Shown here: piece by piece, positions 42,284 to 51,447 of the stretch
Position numbering within the stretch: position 1 is the first letter of the stretch
How the letters are laid out: each line of letters opens with the position of its first letter
Origin: Tellurirhabdus rosea
Lineage (GTDB): Bacteria > Bacteroidota > Bacteroidia > Cytophagales > Spirosomataceae
Direction: 5' to 3'
Assembly (NCBI RefSeq): GCF_026278345.1
Contig: NZ_CP111085.1
Span: 2,492,001 to 2,556,000, forward strand
Length of the DNA stretch: 64,000 nucleotides
Translations under genes and position numbers: made by a program
The notes under the pieces: generated by a model
The model's database searches: none
Seen by the model: only the letters and a program-made list of their open reading frames with translations
What the model was told of the DNA's origin: nothing

Positions 42284-44188
42284 ATGACGATTCATCAAAT
42301 CCTTAAGCAAGTCTGGAACTACGACGCCTTCCGCCCCGTGCAGGAAGACGTGATCAATAACGTGCTGCAGGGCCGCGATACGCTCGTGCTGATGCCGACC
42401 GGCGGGGGCAAATCGCTTTGTTTTCAGGTTCCGGCGCTGGCGATGGGCGGCGTCTGCATCGTGGTGACGCCCCTGATTGCGCTGATGAAAGACCAGGTCG
42501 AACAGCTGCGGCGGCGGGGTATTTCGGCGGTGGCCGTGTATTCGGGCATGCACTACCGGGAAATCGACACGGCGCTGGATAACTGCGTCTACGGCAACAT
42601 CCGGTTCCTGTACGTCTCGCCCGAACGCCTGCGGACCGAAATCCTCATCGAACGCGTCAAGCAGATGAAGGTGAGCCTGCTCGCCGTTGACGAAGCGCAC
42701 TGTATATCGGCCTGGGGATACGATTTTCGGCCGCCTTATCTTCAGATTGCGGAATTCCGGAAACTGGTGCCGGGCGTTCCGGTCATTGCCCTGACGGCCA
42801 CCGCGACCCCGGACGTGCAGGTGGATATTGTCGAAAAACTCGAAATGCAGAATCCGGGGGTGTTCCAGACGACCTTCGCCCGGCCGAACCTTTCGTACTC
42901 CGCCATTCTGGAAGAAAATAAGGCCGCCCGGCTGCTGAAAATCCTCAACGGCGTGCCCGGAACGGCGATTGTCTACGTCCGGAACCGCCGACAGACGCAG
43001 GACGTGGCCGAATGGCTCCACCACCAGGGCATCCGCGCCGATTACTACCATGCCGGGCTCAACACCAAACAGCGCTCCGAAAAACAGGATAACTGGCTGC
43101 ACGACCGTCGGCGGGTGATGGTGGCGACCAACGCCTTCGGGATGGGAATCGACAAACCGGACGTGCGGGTGGTGGTGCACCTCGACGTGCCGGACAACCT
43201 CGAAGCCTATTACCAGGAAGCCGGGCGGGCGGGCCGCGACGGCCATAAATCGTACGCCGTGCTGCTCTACAATCAGAAAGACCTGACCGACATCGAGCAG
43301 CGGGTCATCCAGCAGTTTCCGCCGGTCGAGGCGCTGAAGCGGACTTACCAGGCGCTGGCCAACCAGGCGAATCTGGCCATCGGCAGCGGGGAGTTCACGA
43401 GCATTGATTTCGACCTGAACGCGTTTTGCCAGACCTTCCAGCTGCCCGTTTCGGAAACGCACTTTGCCATCCGCCAGCTTCAGCTGACGGGCTTCGTTGA
43501 ACTGAGCGAAGCGTTCTACAATCCGTCCAAAGTGATGCTTTCGCTCGATAACCGGGCCATTTACGAATTTCAGGTACTAAATCCGACCTTTGACCCGTTC
43601 ATCAAGTTGCTGCTGCGGATGTACGGCGGCGAGTTGTTCACGCGGTTCATGACCATTTCGGAAGCGTCCATTGCCAAAGCGGCGCTGCGTCCGGAAACCG
43701 ACGTGGTGGCCGTGCTCGACCAGTTGCAGCAGCGCGGCGTGCTGGTGTACGACAAACAGAAAGACAAACCGCAGCTGACGTTCCTGACGCCCCGGTTTGA
43801 TGCCCGGCAGCTGCCTATCAACGTCCTGGAATACGAGGAAAGCAGGCAGCGCAGCGTCGGAAAAGTGCAGGCGATGCTGGCCTACGTACAGAATCCGGTT
43901 CAGTGCCGGACGCGGCTGTTTCAGGCCTATTTCGGCGAAGAACCGGGCGAAGCCTGCGGCATCTGCGATACCTGTTTACAGAATAAATCGGGCAAAACGC
44001 CCAATGTGGAAGGCATTCGGCAACGGATTCAGCACCTGCTGGCCGGGCAGGAGGCGGGCCTTTCGCCGCGTCACCTCGCCGACCGCCTGAACCTGCCGGA
44101 CGAACACGTGGCCGCCGTCGTCCGTGAACTGCTGGCCGTTAAGGTCCTGCATTACGACGAGGCGGGGAATTTGCATGCGACGGAATGA
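42284..44188 (+). CDS. recQ: RecQ-family ATP-dependent DNA helicase
   Basis: This 634-residue 3'-5' helicase has Walker A TGGGKS (39-44), the DEAH box at 136-139, ALTATAT (motif III), FGMGIDKPDVR (motif V) and QEAGRAGRDG (motif VI). A RecQ-Ct zinc site with CRTRLFQAYFGEE and CGICDTC follows, then a winged helix. It lacks an HRDC domain but carries a C-terminal helical extension from about 570. A TATCTTTA box lies 22 nt upstream of the start. The next gene follows at 12 nt. Confidence 0.93.
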   Translation: MTIHQILKQVWNYDAFRPVQEDVINNVLQGRDTLVLMPTGGGKSLCFQVPALAMGGVCIVVTPLIALMKDQVEQLRRRGISAVAVYSGMHYREIDTALDNCVYGNIRFLYVSPERLRTEILIERVKQMKVSLLAVDEAHCISAWGYDFRPPYLQIAEFRKLVPGVPVIALTATATPDVQVDIVEKLEMQNPGVFQTTFARPNLSYSAILEENKAARLLKILNGVPGTAIVYVRNRRQTQDVAEWLHHQGIRADYYHAGLNTKQRSEKQDNWLHDRRRVMVATNAFGMGIDKPDVRVVVHLDVPDNLEAYYQEAGRAGRDGHKSYAVLLYNQKDLTDIEQRVIQQFPPVEALKRTYQALANQANLAIGSGEFTSIDFDLNAFCQTFQLPVSETHFAIRQLQLTGFVELSEAFYNPSKVMLSLDNRAIYEFQVLNPTFDPFIKLLLRMYGGELFTRFMTISEASIAKAALRPETDVVAVLDQLQQRGVLVYDKQKDKPQLTFLTPRFDARQLPINVLEYEESRQRSVGKVQAMLAYVQNPVQCRTRLFQAYFGEEPGEACGICDTCLQNKSGKTPNVEGIRQRIQHLLAGQEAGLSPRHLADRLNLPDEHVAAVVRELLAVKVLHYDEAGNLHATE

Positions 44189-44200
44189 AAACTAACTTTT

Positions 44201-45583
44201 ATGCGCCATTCACACCTGATTTGCTTTCTCTTCCTCTTTTTTTCGCCTTTGCTGAAAGCCCAGCCGCTGCCCGGCCTGTCGTCGAGCAATTACGGCGGGC
44301 TGTACCGCGTCCTCCAGAATCCATCCGCGGCGGCCGGTTCGCGGTACCGGTACCACCTCATTCCGGCGGCGGGTATCTCGACCGTTAATCCGACCCTGTT
44401 TCGGTATTTCAACAGCAACGACTATTTCGGCCAGTTGCGTCTTCCGTACAGCGACCAGCTGGCGCGGGACCTGCGCGGCATCGGTTCGGTGACGAATGCG
44501 CCCGCCACCAACGGCTGGTCCGAGCTGATCGGGCCGTCGGTGCTGGTCAGTCTAGGGCGGGCCCACGCCATCGCGGTGCATACCCGCATCCGGAGCTACC
44601 TGACGGGCTCCTCCCTGCCCGAGCCGCTGACCAACGCCTACCGACGCGGCCTTTACAGCCGGGTGCTCCAACCGGCGGAAGGGTCGTTTGATTTTAATCT
44701 GGCGAATGAGAGTTATGCCGAGGCAGGCCTGACCTACGGGTTGCAGGTCTTCAATGGGGAACTGCACCGGCTGCGCATCGGCGGAACCCTTCGCCGGATT
44801 GTGGCGGCCCAGCGACGGACGCTGACGGCCGCGGGACAGTACGCCATCCAAACCAATGCGGGCACGAACGAAAAGACGCTTTCGATCCAGAATGCAGCGT
44901 TTATGAGCCAGTCCTCGGTGCCGCGACAGGGCTTCCGCCTGTCGGGCGACGACCTCGGTACGGGCTGGGCCTACGACCTGGGGGCGACTTATGAAATCGG
45001 CTACCAGACCTCGGACCGTCGGAACCGCTCGGCCGCCGGGCTGGACGATCTGCGTCCGGCTTACATCCTGCGTCTGTCGGCGGCGCTGCTCAACAATGGC
45101 CAGATTGATTACCGGTCCGGCACGTCCCAGAGCGGGAGTTTCTCACAGGATTTCAATCAGGACGAATTGGACCGCTTCGGAAACGCGCCGCTGGAGTATC
45201 TGGCCTCGCGCAGCAACAGCACCGGCCAGTATCTCGCTGAGACCGTGAATCTGCCGCGCACGATGCATCTGGAAGCCGACCTGCGGCTTTCCCCGGCGTT
45301 TTACGTCAACGCCCTGCGGGTGCAGAACCTTGGCGGGCGCGAGGTTTACCCCAGCCAGTTGATTATCACCCCGCGTTTTGAAGACGAAGATTCGGAAATA
45401 GCCCTGCCCGTTTCCTTTATCGGGCCGGACAACCGGGTAGCCGTGGGCCTCTCCGCCCGGCTCGGACCGATTGCCGTGGGCATGAGCGATCTCAATCACT
45501 TCTTCAACCGCAGCGCCGAAAACCGCAGCACCGTTTTCTGGCTCGGCATTTCGGCCTGGAAACTACAATCAGTTAAAAATTAA
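44201..45583 (+). CDS. Outer-membrane beta-barrel protein, DUF5723-like
   Basis: This 460-residue protein has a signal peptide (MRHSHLICFLFLFFSPLLKAQ), an SSNYGGLYRVLQNPSAAAGS motif near the N-terminus, as in Bacteroidota OM proteins of the PorV/DUF5723 type, and alternating amphipathic beta strands throughout, ending in FWLGISAWKLQSVKN. The last codons GTTAAAAAT TAA belong to the left arm of fold-back element E11. It starts 12 nt after recQ and may be cotranscribed. Function unknown. Confidence 0.75.
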   Translation: MRHSHLICFLFLFFSPLLKAQPLPGLSSSNYGGLYRVLQNPSAAAGSRYRYHLIPAAGISTVNPTLFRYFNSNDYFGQLRLPYSDQLARDLRGIGSVTNAPATNGWSELIGPSVLVSLGRAHAIAVHTRIRSYLTGSSLPEPLTNAYRRGLYSRVLQPAEGSFDFNLANESYAEAGLTYGLQVFNGELHRLRIGGTLRRIVAAQRRTLTAAGQYAIQTNAGTNEKTLSIQNAAFMSQSSVPRQGFRLSGDDLGTGWAYDLGATYEIGYQTSDRRNRSAAGLDDLRPAYILRLSAALLNNGQIDYRSGTSQSGSFSQDFNQDELDRFGNAPLEYLASRSNSTGQYLAETVNLPRTMHLEADLRLSPAFYVNALRVQNLGGREVYPSQLIITPRFEDEDSEIALPVSFIGPDNRVAVGLSARLGPIAVGMSDLNHFFNRSAENRSTVFWLGISAWKLQSVKN

Positions 45584-45669
45584 GAGTTAAGAGTTAAAAG
45601 TAGGCTCCGCTTAGTCAGGTTATGACCAAGCGGAGCCTACTTTTAACTCTTAACTCTTAATTCTTAACT
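45571..45669. repeat. Fold-back element E11 spanning both stop codons
   Basis: Left arm 45571-45617 and right arm 45623-45669 are 47 nt with two mismatches around a 5-nt loop. The arms contain AGTTAAxAATTAAGAGTTAA and end in AGGCTCCGCTT. The TAA of the outer-membrane gene (45581-45583) and the TAA of tpiA (45657-45659) each lie in one arm, so the hairpin covers the whole space between convergent genes. Confidence 0.97.
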
Positions 45670-46418
45670 CCTTTGACAACGGTCGTGAAGTCCCGGGACT
45701 TGAGGGAAGCGCCGCCGATGAGGCCGCCGTCCACGTCGGGGCAGGCGAAGAGTTCTTCGGCGTTCTGGGCGTTGGCGCTGCCGCCGTACAGAATCGTCGT
45801 GTTGTCGGCTACTTCGGGGCCGTATTTTGCGGCGATATGCTGGCGCAGGGCCGCATGCATCTCCTGGGCCTGGGCGGCCGAAGCGGTCAGTCCGGTGCCG
45901 ATGGCCCAGATGGGTTCGTAGGCGATCACGATTTTGCCGAACTCCTCCGGCGAGAGGTGGAACAGGCTATCGGTCAGCTGGCTGGCGACAAAGCCGACAA
46001 AATCGCCGCTCTGGCGGAGGTCGAGCGATTCGCCGCAGCAGAAGATCGGCGTCAGGTTATTGGCCAGCGCGATGTTGACCTTCTCGGCCAGCTGCTCATT
46101 GGTTTCGTTGAAATACTGACGGCGCTCGCTGTGGCCGAGAATGACGTACTGCACGCCAATCGACTTCAGCATCGGGGCGGAAACCTCGCCGGTGTAGGCA
46201 CCGGAGGCTTTTTCGTGGCAGTTCTGGGCACCCAGCGCCACGCGGCCGGTCAGGTACTGCCGAAGGGTGGTCAGGTAGACAGACGGCACGCAGAGTACCA
46301 CCTGCACATCGCCCGTCACCTCATCGCCAATCATGTTTACGACCTCGGAGGTCAGGGCTACGGCCTCTTCCGCCGTTTTGTTCATTTTCCAGTTACCGGC
46401 AACAATCTTTTTTCGCAT
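45657..46418 (-). CDS. tpiA: Triosephosphate isomerase
   Basis: This 253-residue glycolytic enzyme interconverts dihydroxyacetone phosphate and glyceraldehyde 3-phosphate. The active-site residues are Lys11 (GNWKMN), His96 (LGHSERR) and Glu168 in AYEPIWAIGTG. Its C-terminal codons GTT AAG AAT TAA fall in the right arm of fold-back element E11, so the protein ends in VKN, like the convergent outer-membrane protein. It is otherwise normal in length. Confidence 0.97.
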   Translation of the reverse strand: MRKKIVAGNWKMNKTAEEAVALTSEVVNMIGDEVTGDVQVVLCVPSVYLTTLRQYLTGRVALGAQNCHEKASGAYTGEVSAPMLKSIGVQYVILGHSERRQYFNETNEQLAEKVNIALANNLTPIFCCGESLDLRQSGDFVGFVASQLTDSLFHLSPEEFGKIVIAYEPIWAIGTGLTASAAQAQEMHAALRQHIAAKYGPEVADNTTILYGGSANAQNAEELFACPDVDGGLIGGASLKSRDFTTVVKGVKN

Positions 46419-46618
46419 AACTTTTGTTTACTTACTGAACTTTTACTCAAGTGAAAAGCCTTCTGAAATTTGGTGTAAACCAGGTTTTTTCAGAAAGTTG
46501 ACGCGCGAAATTAGCAGTTTTCCCCGTGCCGCCCATCAACCGGTGCAACCCTTTGCATACTATTGTGTTTTTACCGTTAAAAATTGTATATTTTCACATG
46601 GTTTGACTCTTTACTGCC

Positions 46619-47878
46619 ATGAAACGGCTCCTCTTAGTACTAGTCTGGATTACCGGCTGGCTCACTGGCTACGCCGGTGACGATAAAAAGGAGCAGGATC
46701 GATATGGGTTCTACCTCACGCAGAACCGCAAAATCACCCGTATTCCCTTCCAGCTCCACTCCAACCTGATTATCGTTCCCGTTTTTATCAACAATTCGGA
46801 CACGCTGCATTTTATTCTGGACACGGGCGTCAGCTCGACCATCATTACCGATCCGGAGGCGGTCCGGAAAATGTCGCTGAAATACACCCGCAAAGTGAAG
46901 CTCTCCGGCGCGGGCGAAGGCGGGCAGCTTCAGGCCTCCGTTGCCATCGACAACGTGATCAACATGGGAGCCATGCGCGGGGCTCATCAGAACATTGTCG
47001 TGCTGGACCAGGATATTCTGAAACTGTCGGAATATGTCGGTATTCCGGTTCACGGCATTTTCGGCTTTGAGGTCTTCAACAACTTTGTGGTCACTATCGA
47101 CTTCATGCGGAAGGAGCTCATCCTGAAACAGCCGACCACGTACCGGTACCGGCGTTCGCACGGCATCCGGTACCCGATCATGATTCAGGACACCAAGCCA
47201 TATACGGACGTTCTGGCGCTGGTCGACAACGGCAAAACCATGCCGATCCGGGTGGTGATCGACACCGGCGCGGGCCACGCGCTGCTCATTAACCGGCGGG
47301 GTACCGGCGACGACATCCGCCTGCCCGACAAGGTCATCCGGGCGCAGCTGGGCCGGGGGCTGAGCGGCGTCATCAACGGCAATCTGGGCCGGATACAGAA
47401 AATCAAGTTCGGGAACTACGAAATGGAAAACGTGGTGGCGTCGTTTCCGGACAGCGTGGCGTTCGGCATGAAGATTCAGGCCGGCAACACCGAGCGGAAC
47501 GGGAATATCGGCTGCGAGATTCTCCGCCGTTTCCGCGTGACGCTGAACTATGCCGATAAATACTTAGTGCTGAAGCCGGTGAAGCGGATGCTCAAGGAGT
47601 CGTTTGAACACGACATGAGCGGCATGGAACTGAAGGCCCGGGGCACCGACCTGCGCAACTACGTGGTCGAACGGATCATCGACGATTCCCCCGCCGCCCA
47701 GGCCGGACTGGAAGAAGGCGACGAGCTTTTGTTTATCAACAACGCCCCGGCCGGGCAACTGAATATCAGCGAGATCTACAAAATCATGCAGAAAGGAGAA
47801 GGCAAGGCCGTTGGGCTGATCGTCCGCCGAAGCGGCCGGGTCTTCTTTACCGAGATTGTTCTCAAACGAATGATTTAG
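46619..47878 (+). CDS. Retropepsin-like aspartic protease with PDZ domain
   Basis: This 419-residue protein has a signal-like N-terminus (MKRLLLVLVWITGWLTGYAG) and two DTG aspartic motifs, Asp68 in LDTGVSSTI and Asp215 in IDTGAGHALL, which together make a two-lobed protease. A C-terminal PDZ domain (about 335-415) contains IDDSPAAQAGLEEGDELLFI. The arrangement occurs in many Bacteroidota. It probably works in the periplasm on misfolded or regulatory proteins. A weak promoter with TATATTTT sits about 18 nt upstream of the ATG. A terminator follows. Confidence 0.9.
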   Translation: MKRLLLVLVWITGWLTGYAGDDKKEQDRYGFYLTQNRKITRIPFQLHSNLIIVPVFINNSDTLHFILDTGVSSTIITDPEAVRKMSLKYTRKVKLSGAGEGGQLQASVAIDNVINMGAMRGAHQNIVVLDQDILKLSEYVGIPVHGIFGFEVFNNFVVTIDFMRKELILKQPTTYRYRRSHGIRYPIMIQDTKPYTDVLALVDNGKTMPIRVVIDTGAGHALLINRRGTGDDIRLPDKVIRAQLGRGLSGVINGNLGRIQKIKFGNYEMENVVASFPDSVAFGMKIQAGNTERNGNIGCEILRRFRVTLNYADKYLVLKPVKRMLKESFEHDMSGMELKARGTDLRNYVVERIIDDSPAAQAGLEEGDELLFINNAPAGQLNISEIYKIMQKGEGKAVGLIVRRSGRVFFTEIVLKRMI

Positions 47879-47899
47879 GCTTTTTGTCTTCCGCTTACA

Positions 47900-47945
47900 G
47901 CCGTTCGTGCACCGCTTCTGACGCCGGTGCGCGAACGGTTTTTTT
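47900..47945 (+). terminator. Intrinsic terminator after the aspartic protease gene
   Basis: GCCGTTCGTGCACCG pairs with CGGTGCGCGAACGGT with two mismatches or wobbles, followed by a run of seven T at about 47939. Confidence 0.8.
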
Positions 47946-48080
47946 ACGTTAAATAAAATCTCGGCGGCCCTAACGTACACATATGAAAATGTTTTTGAAT
48001 GGCATTGATTTTGTCTTACATTTATATCTCTCCCGCTCAGCCCGCTCATCATCACGTAACTGTACTTAACAGACCATAAA

Positions 48081-49127
48081 ATGAACCGCAAAGTTGACGT
48101 TTCCCTTTCTTTTTTTGGGAAACCGTATCAGACCATCGTCACCCTTCACAGCCTGTTTCAGCACAGTCGACAGCATATCGACAAGGTCTACCTGAGTATC
48201 GAACGGCAGCAGCCTCACGAAGACTGGGACGGCATTTATAAAGTGGTGGACTTCTTTCGGGAGAAAAACATTCGCTTCAAACTCTTTCAGCCCCGGTATT
48301 TTCTTAACCCGAACGTCAACGACTACGAGCGGACACGCTCCGACAAAGAGTACCGCCAGAGCATCATGTTCCAGCACTCGCTGGAAGACAGCGACAAAAA
48401 GTACGTGTGTGTGCTGCACAACGACCTGCTTTTTCACGGCGACATGATCGGGGCCATGCTCGAAAAGCTGAAGCAGTCGCCCGAAGAACTGGCGGGCATC
48501 GGTTCGATTGGGCAGTGCTGGAGTTGCCCGGCCTCCTGGGCCAAGGTCTGCACGCCTTCTACCTTCGAACAGTATAAACCCAGCCCCAACGCCGCCATCG
48601 AACTGCACGAAGCCTTCGACACGCCGCGCCAGGAGCGGGATATCGACGTCATCAAAGCCGGGCGGGTCCACCCCCTGCCCGAATGCCGCCTGAACGAATA
48701 CTGCTGCCTGATCAACGTTCCCCTTTACCGGCAGAACACGCTTCCCGCCGGCGACATTGGCTGCTACGGCGGCGGCTGGGACGGCGTTGACCTGGGCACG
48801 GTCTGGTCGCACGACATGTACAACCGGGGCTACCGGTTTCAGCACGTTCCGCTGGAGGACTACGTGCGTCACGCTCCGTTCGACGACTCAGGCAGCGGAA
48901 CTTTATCGTACACGCGCAATGAGCAGTACTGGAAGGCCGAAGCGAACGCCAGAGCCTACATCGAAAAGTACCTGGGAAAAGTTGAACTGAGTCCGTCCTC
49001 ACAGGTTCGCGTGAGCGTTAACCGGCTCAAAAGGCGGCTGAAACCGATGATTCTCCAGGCGCTGGGCGTTATCAAACCGGCCTCAAAACCCAAACCGGCG
49101 GTCAAAGTACCCGAACTGAAGGAATAA
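48081..49127 (+). CDS. Glycosyltransferase-like protein (GT-A fold, family 2 type)
   Basis: This 348-residue cytoplasmic protein starts VDVSLSFFGKPYQTIVTLHS, the beta-strand plus helix entry of GT-A glycosyltransferases, and contains VCVLHNDLLFHGDM (about 109-122), where HND takes the place of the DxD metal site. Cysteines at CWSCPASWAKVC and CRLNEYCCLI and the GGGWDGVDLGTVWSHDM block may bind the acceptor. No membrane helix is visible. It may decorate a polysaccharide. No sugar gene cluster is adjacent. A TACATTTA box near 48017 could be its promoter. Confidence 0.65.
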   Translation: MNRKVDVSLSFFGKPYQTIVTLHSLFQHSRQHIDKVYLSIERQQPHEDWDGIYKVVDFFREKNIRFKLFQPRYFLNPNVNDYERTRSDKEYRQSIMFQHSLEDSDKKYVCVLHNDLLFHGDMIGAMLEKLKQSPEELAGIGSIGQCWSCPASWAKVCTPSTFEQYKPSPNAAIELHEAFDTPRQERDIDVIKAGRVHPLPECRLNEYCCLINVPLYRQNTLPAGDIGCYGGGWDGVDLGTVWSHDMYNRGYRFQHVPLEDYVRHAPFDDSGSGTLSYTRNEQYWKAEANARAYIEKYLGKVELSPSSQVRVSVNRLKRRLKPMILQALGVIKPASKPKPAVKVPELKE

Positions 49128-49164
49128 GACCGGGGCGGCTTCGACCGATCCCGCCTGAAACAAC

Positions 49165-49195
49165 AAAAGCCGCTTCCGAAAGGAAGCGGCTTTTT
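49165..49195. terminator. Bidirectional intrinsic terminator
   Basis: AAAAGCCGCTTCC (49165-49177) pairs perfectly with 49182-49194 around the GAAA tetraloop, between the glycosyltransferase-like gene and rpmB, which converge. Confidence 0.93.
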
Positions 49196-49221
49196 CGTTG
49201 AAATCTTTAACGGAGGGCAAC

Positions 49222-49461
49222 TTAGAAAGACAGCGTGCCTTTTTCGTAAGCCTTGCGGAGGGTAGCTTCCACGCCGTTCTTGTTGATCGTACGCATAGCG
49301 GAGGTAGACACCTTCAGGGTGATCCACTCGCCCGACGACTCCAGGAAGAACCGCTTCTTCTGCAGATTCGGATAGAACTTGCGCTTGGTTTTATTGTTAG
49401 CGTGAGAAACGTTATTACCTACCCGCGTCCGTTTTCCAGTGATTTGACAAACTCGTGCCAT
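49222..49461 (-). CDS. rpmB: 50S ribosomal protein L28
   Basis: This 79-residue protein has the L28 signature [20 protein letters not shown], then [14 protein letters not shown] and [13 protein letters not shown]. It binds 23S rRNA in the large subunit. In many Bacteroidota rpmB is followed by rpmG and a DUF4295 gene; here a terminator and a convergent gene follow directly, so that arrangement is broken. DUF5522 lies upstream on the same strand. Confidence 0.97.
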   Translation of the reverse strand: MARVCQITGKRTRVGNNVSHANNKTKRKFYPNLQKKRFFLESSGEWITLKVSTSAMRTINKNGVEATLRKAYEKGTLSF

Positions 49462-49629
49462 GACTAAACTCGGTTTCTGAATGAGCGTGCAAAGTTCTTA
49501 AATAGTTGGTAACAATGCAACTAACCGCGCGGAAATTCTGAATTATTAATGCGGCGTCCGGCAGGATATTCCGGCTTAAAGCCGTGTTTGGAAGCGGCAA
49601 AGGCTTCTTCAGTCTTTCTCAATCATGCT

Positions 49630-49800
49630 TTATAACTTCTTTTTGAAGCCGTACGGACAGTGCAGGCAGCCGTTTTTGCAGCAGTAGCCGCGTTTGAGGT
49701 GGTAAGCAGCCGTCAGCACCACGTAGCCTTCCTCACTGATGTAATAGTCCTCATCTTCGAGGCCCGGGACCTTTCGTTTCTTACGGCGGAATTCAAGCAT
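49630..49800 (-). CDS. DUF5522 family small cysteine-rich protein, 56 aa
   Basis: The frame encodes MLEFRRKKRKVPGLEDEDYY followed by ISEEGYVVLTAAYHLKRGYC and a C-terminal CCKNGCLHCPYGFKKK. The Y[YF]-x-x-EG-x-hVxTxxYHLKRGYCCxxxCxxCPYG pattern is the DUF5522 signature, which probably binds a metal through four cysteines. It is too short for a usual ORF cut-off but well conserved in Bacteroidota and proteobacteria. It lies 168 nt upstream of rpmB and is divergent from rocD. Confidence 0.88.
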   Translation of the reverse strand: MLEFRRKKRKVPGLEDEDYYISEEGYVVLTAAYHLKRGYCCKNGCLHCPYGFKKKL

Positions 49801-49802
49801 GA

Positions 49803-49834
49803 TTTGGGCGACTGTTTAACTATTTGTACTTTTG
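49803..49834 (+). promoter_or_regulatory. Strong Bacteroidota promoter of the ornithine aminotransferase gene
   Basis: TTTG at 49803-49806, 20 nt, then TACTTTTG at 49827-49834. Both elements and the spacing match the consensus. Transcription would start near 49841, giving a leader of about 95 nt. Confidence 0.75.
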
Positions 49835-49935
49835 AGCCTAACCTTCCGTTGAGTCTGCAGGTTTGGACTTACCTTGAAAAATAATCATCAACCTGCTAAA
49901 AATCAACCCCTTCCTTACCGGAATCCGTTATTTTT

Positions 49936-51195
49936 ATGGAAAGTTTAACCTCACTTACGGCTACCCAGCGGGCTATCCAACTCGAAGAGCAATACGGTGC
50001 CCACAACTACCATCCGATTCCTGTGGTGCTCGAACGCGGGCAGGGCATTTTTGTCTGGGATGTGGAAGGACGGCAATATTACGACTTTTTATCGGCCTAC
50101 AGTGCCGTCAGCCAGGGCCACTGCCATCCGCGCATCGTGGACGCCATGATCCGGCAGGCCCAGCGCCTGACGCTCACCTCCCGGGCCTTTCATACCGATA
50201 TTCTGGGCCAGTGCGAAAAATACCTCTGTGAGTACTTCGGCTTCGACAAGGTGCTGATGATGAACTCCGGCGCAGAAGGCGGCGAAACGGCCCTGAAACT
50301 AACGCGCAAATGGGCTTACAAGGTGAAAGGCATTGCGCAGGACGCGGCTAAGACCGTCTACGCCACTGGCAACTTCTGGGGCCGGACGATGGCCGCCATC
50401 TCCTCCTCGACCGATCCCTCCTCAACCAGCGACTACGGTCCGCTGCTGCCGGGCTATCAGCTGGTGCCTTACAATGACCTTTCCGCGCTGGAAGAAGCGT
50501 TCAAAGCCGATCCGGACATTGCCGGGTTTATGGTGGAGCCCATCCAGGGCGAAGCGGGCGTAGTCGTGCCGGATGCGGGCTACCTCCGCGGCGTTCGGGA
50601 GCTTTGTACCCGGTACAACGTGCTGTTCATTGCCGACGAGGTGCAGACGGGCATCGGCCGGACGGGCCGCCGGCTGGCCTGTGACCACGAGGCCGTCAAG
50701 CCGGACATTCTGGTCCTCGGCAAAGCGCTTTCGGGCGGTACGATGCCGGTGTCGGCCGTGCTGGCCAGCGACGAAATCATGCTTACTATCCGCCCCGGCG
50801 AACACGGCTCGACCTACGGCGGCAATCCGCTGGCCTGCGCCGTCACGATGGCGGCCCTGCAGGTGGTGGAAGACGAGGGACTGGCCGAAAACGCCGAAGT
50901 CATGGGCCAACTTTTCCGCGACCGCATGAACGCCCTGATCGACAAAACCCCTCTGGTAAAGCTGGTGCGCGGCAAAGGTCTGCTGAACGCCATCGTGATC
51001 GAAAACCTGCCGCAGTACGGCTCCGAAACCGCCTGGGCACTGTGCATGCAGCTGAAAGAGGCCGGCCTGCTCTGCAAACCCACGCATGGCGACAAAATCC
51101 GCTTCGCCCCGCCGCTGGTGATTACGGAAGAACAGATGCACCAGGCATGCGACATTATCGAGAAAACGGTTCTGAACCTGAATTCAGCCGATTAA
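49936..51195 (+). CDS. rocD: Ornithine aminotransferase
   Basis: This 419-residue class III PLP aminotransferase turns ornithine plus 2-oxoglutarate into glutamate semialdehyde plus glutamate, linking arginine and proline metabolism. The N-terminus [18 protein letters not shown] is diagnostic for ornithine--oxo-acid transaminase. The PLP lysine is Lys263 in [10 protein letters not shown], with [12 protein letters not shown] (about 233-244). No arginine catabolism genes are adjacent. The 3' end overlaps the left arm of fold-back element E12. Confidence 0.95.
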   Translation: MESLTSLTATQRAIQLEEQYGAHNYHPIPVVLERGQGIFVWDVEGRQYYDFLSAYSAVSQGHCHPRIVDAMIRQAQRLTLTSRAFHTDILGQCEKYLCEYFGFDKVLMMNSGAEGGETALKLTRKWAYKVKGIAQDAAKTVYATGNFWGRTMAAISSSTDPSSTSDYGPLLPGYQLVPYNDLSALEEAFKADPDIAGFMVEPIQGEAGVVVPDAGYLRGVRELCTRYNVLFIADEVQTGIGRTGRRLACDHEAVKPDILVLGKALSGGTMPVSAVLASDEIMLTIRPGEHGSTYGGNPLACAVTMAALQVVEDEGLAENAEVMGQLFRDRMNALIDKTPLVKLVRGKGLLNAIVIENLPQYGSETAWALCMQLKEAGLLCKPTHGDKIRFAPPLVITEEQMHQACDIIEKTVLNLNSAD

Positions 51196-51330
51196 AGGAT
51201 TCACTATGAATGCTTCGCAGCCTTAGAACTTCTTAGGTGGAGCCTAAATTTAAGGAGTCAGTGATTGACCGCAGGCTGATTCAGGCGAAGCATCACAGTT
51301 AATCCATAAATCAGCGAAATCCAGGTTCAG
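51173..51330. repeat. Fold-back element E12, GGATT words with GCTTCGC core
   Basis: The left arm (51173-51218) begins inside the rocD coding end (CTGAACCTGAATT) and ends in GCTTCGC. The right arm (51285-51330) is an imperfect inverted counterpart that includes the same CTGAACCTG on the opposite strand. The stop codon (51193-51195) is in the left arm. Confidence 0.75.
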
Positions 51331-51345
51331 ACATTCCATTCGTCC

Positions 51346-51379
51346 GCCCCTGACGCCGTTAAACGGCCGGGGGCTTTTT
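51346..51379 (+). terminator. Intrinsic terminator after rocD
   Basis: GCCCC-TGAC-GCCGTT pairs with AACGGC-CG-GGGGC, followed by TTTTTT. It lies beyond E12, about 150 nt after the stop codon, so E12 itself would be transcribed. Confidence 0.65.
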
Positions 51380-51447
51380 TCATTATATTTTTTGAAAGAA
51401 TTTTTCGGGCTGCATGCAACAGGTACTAATTAACCGGTGTCATTACC

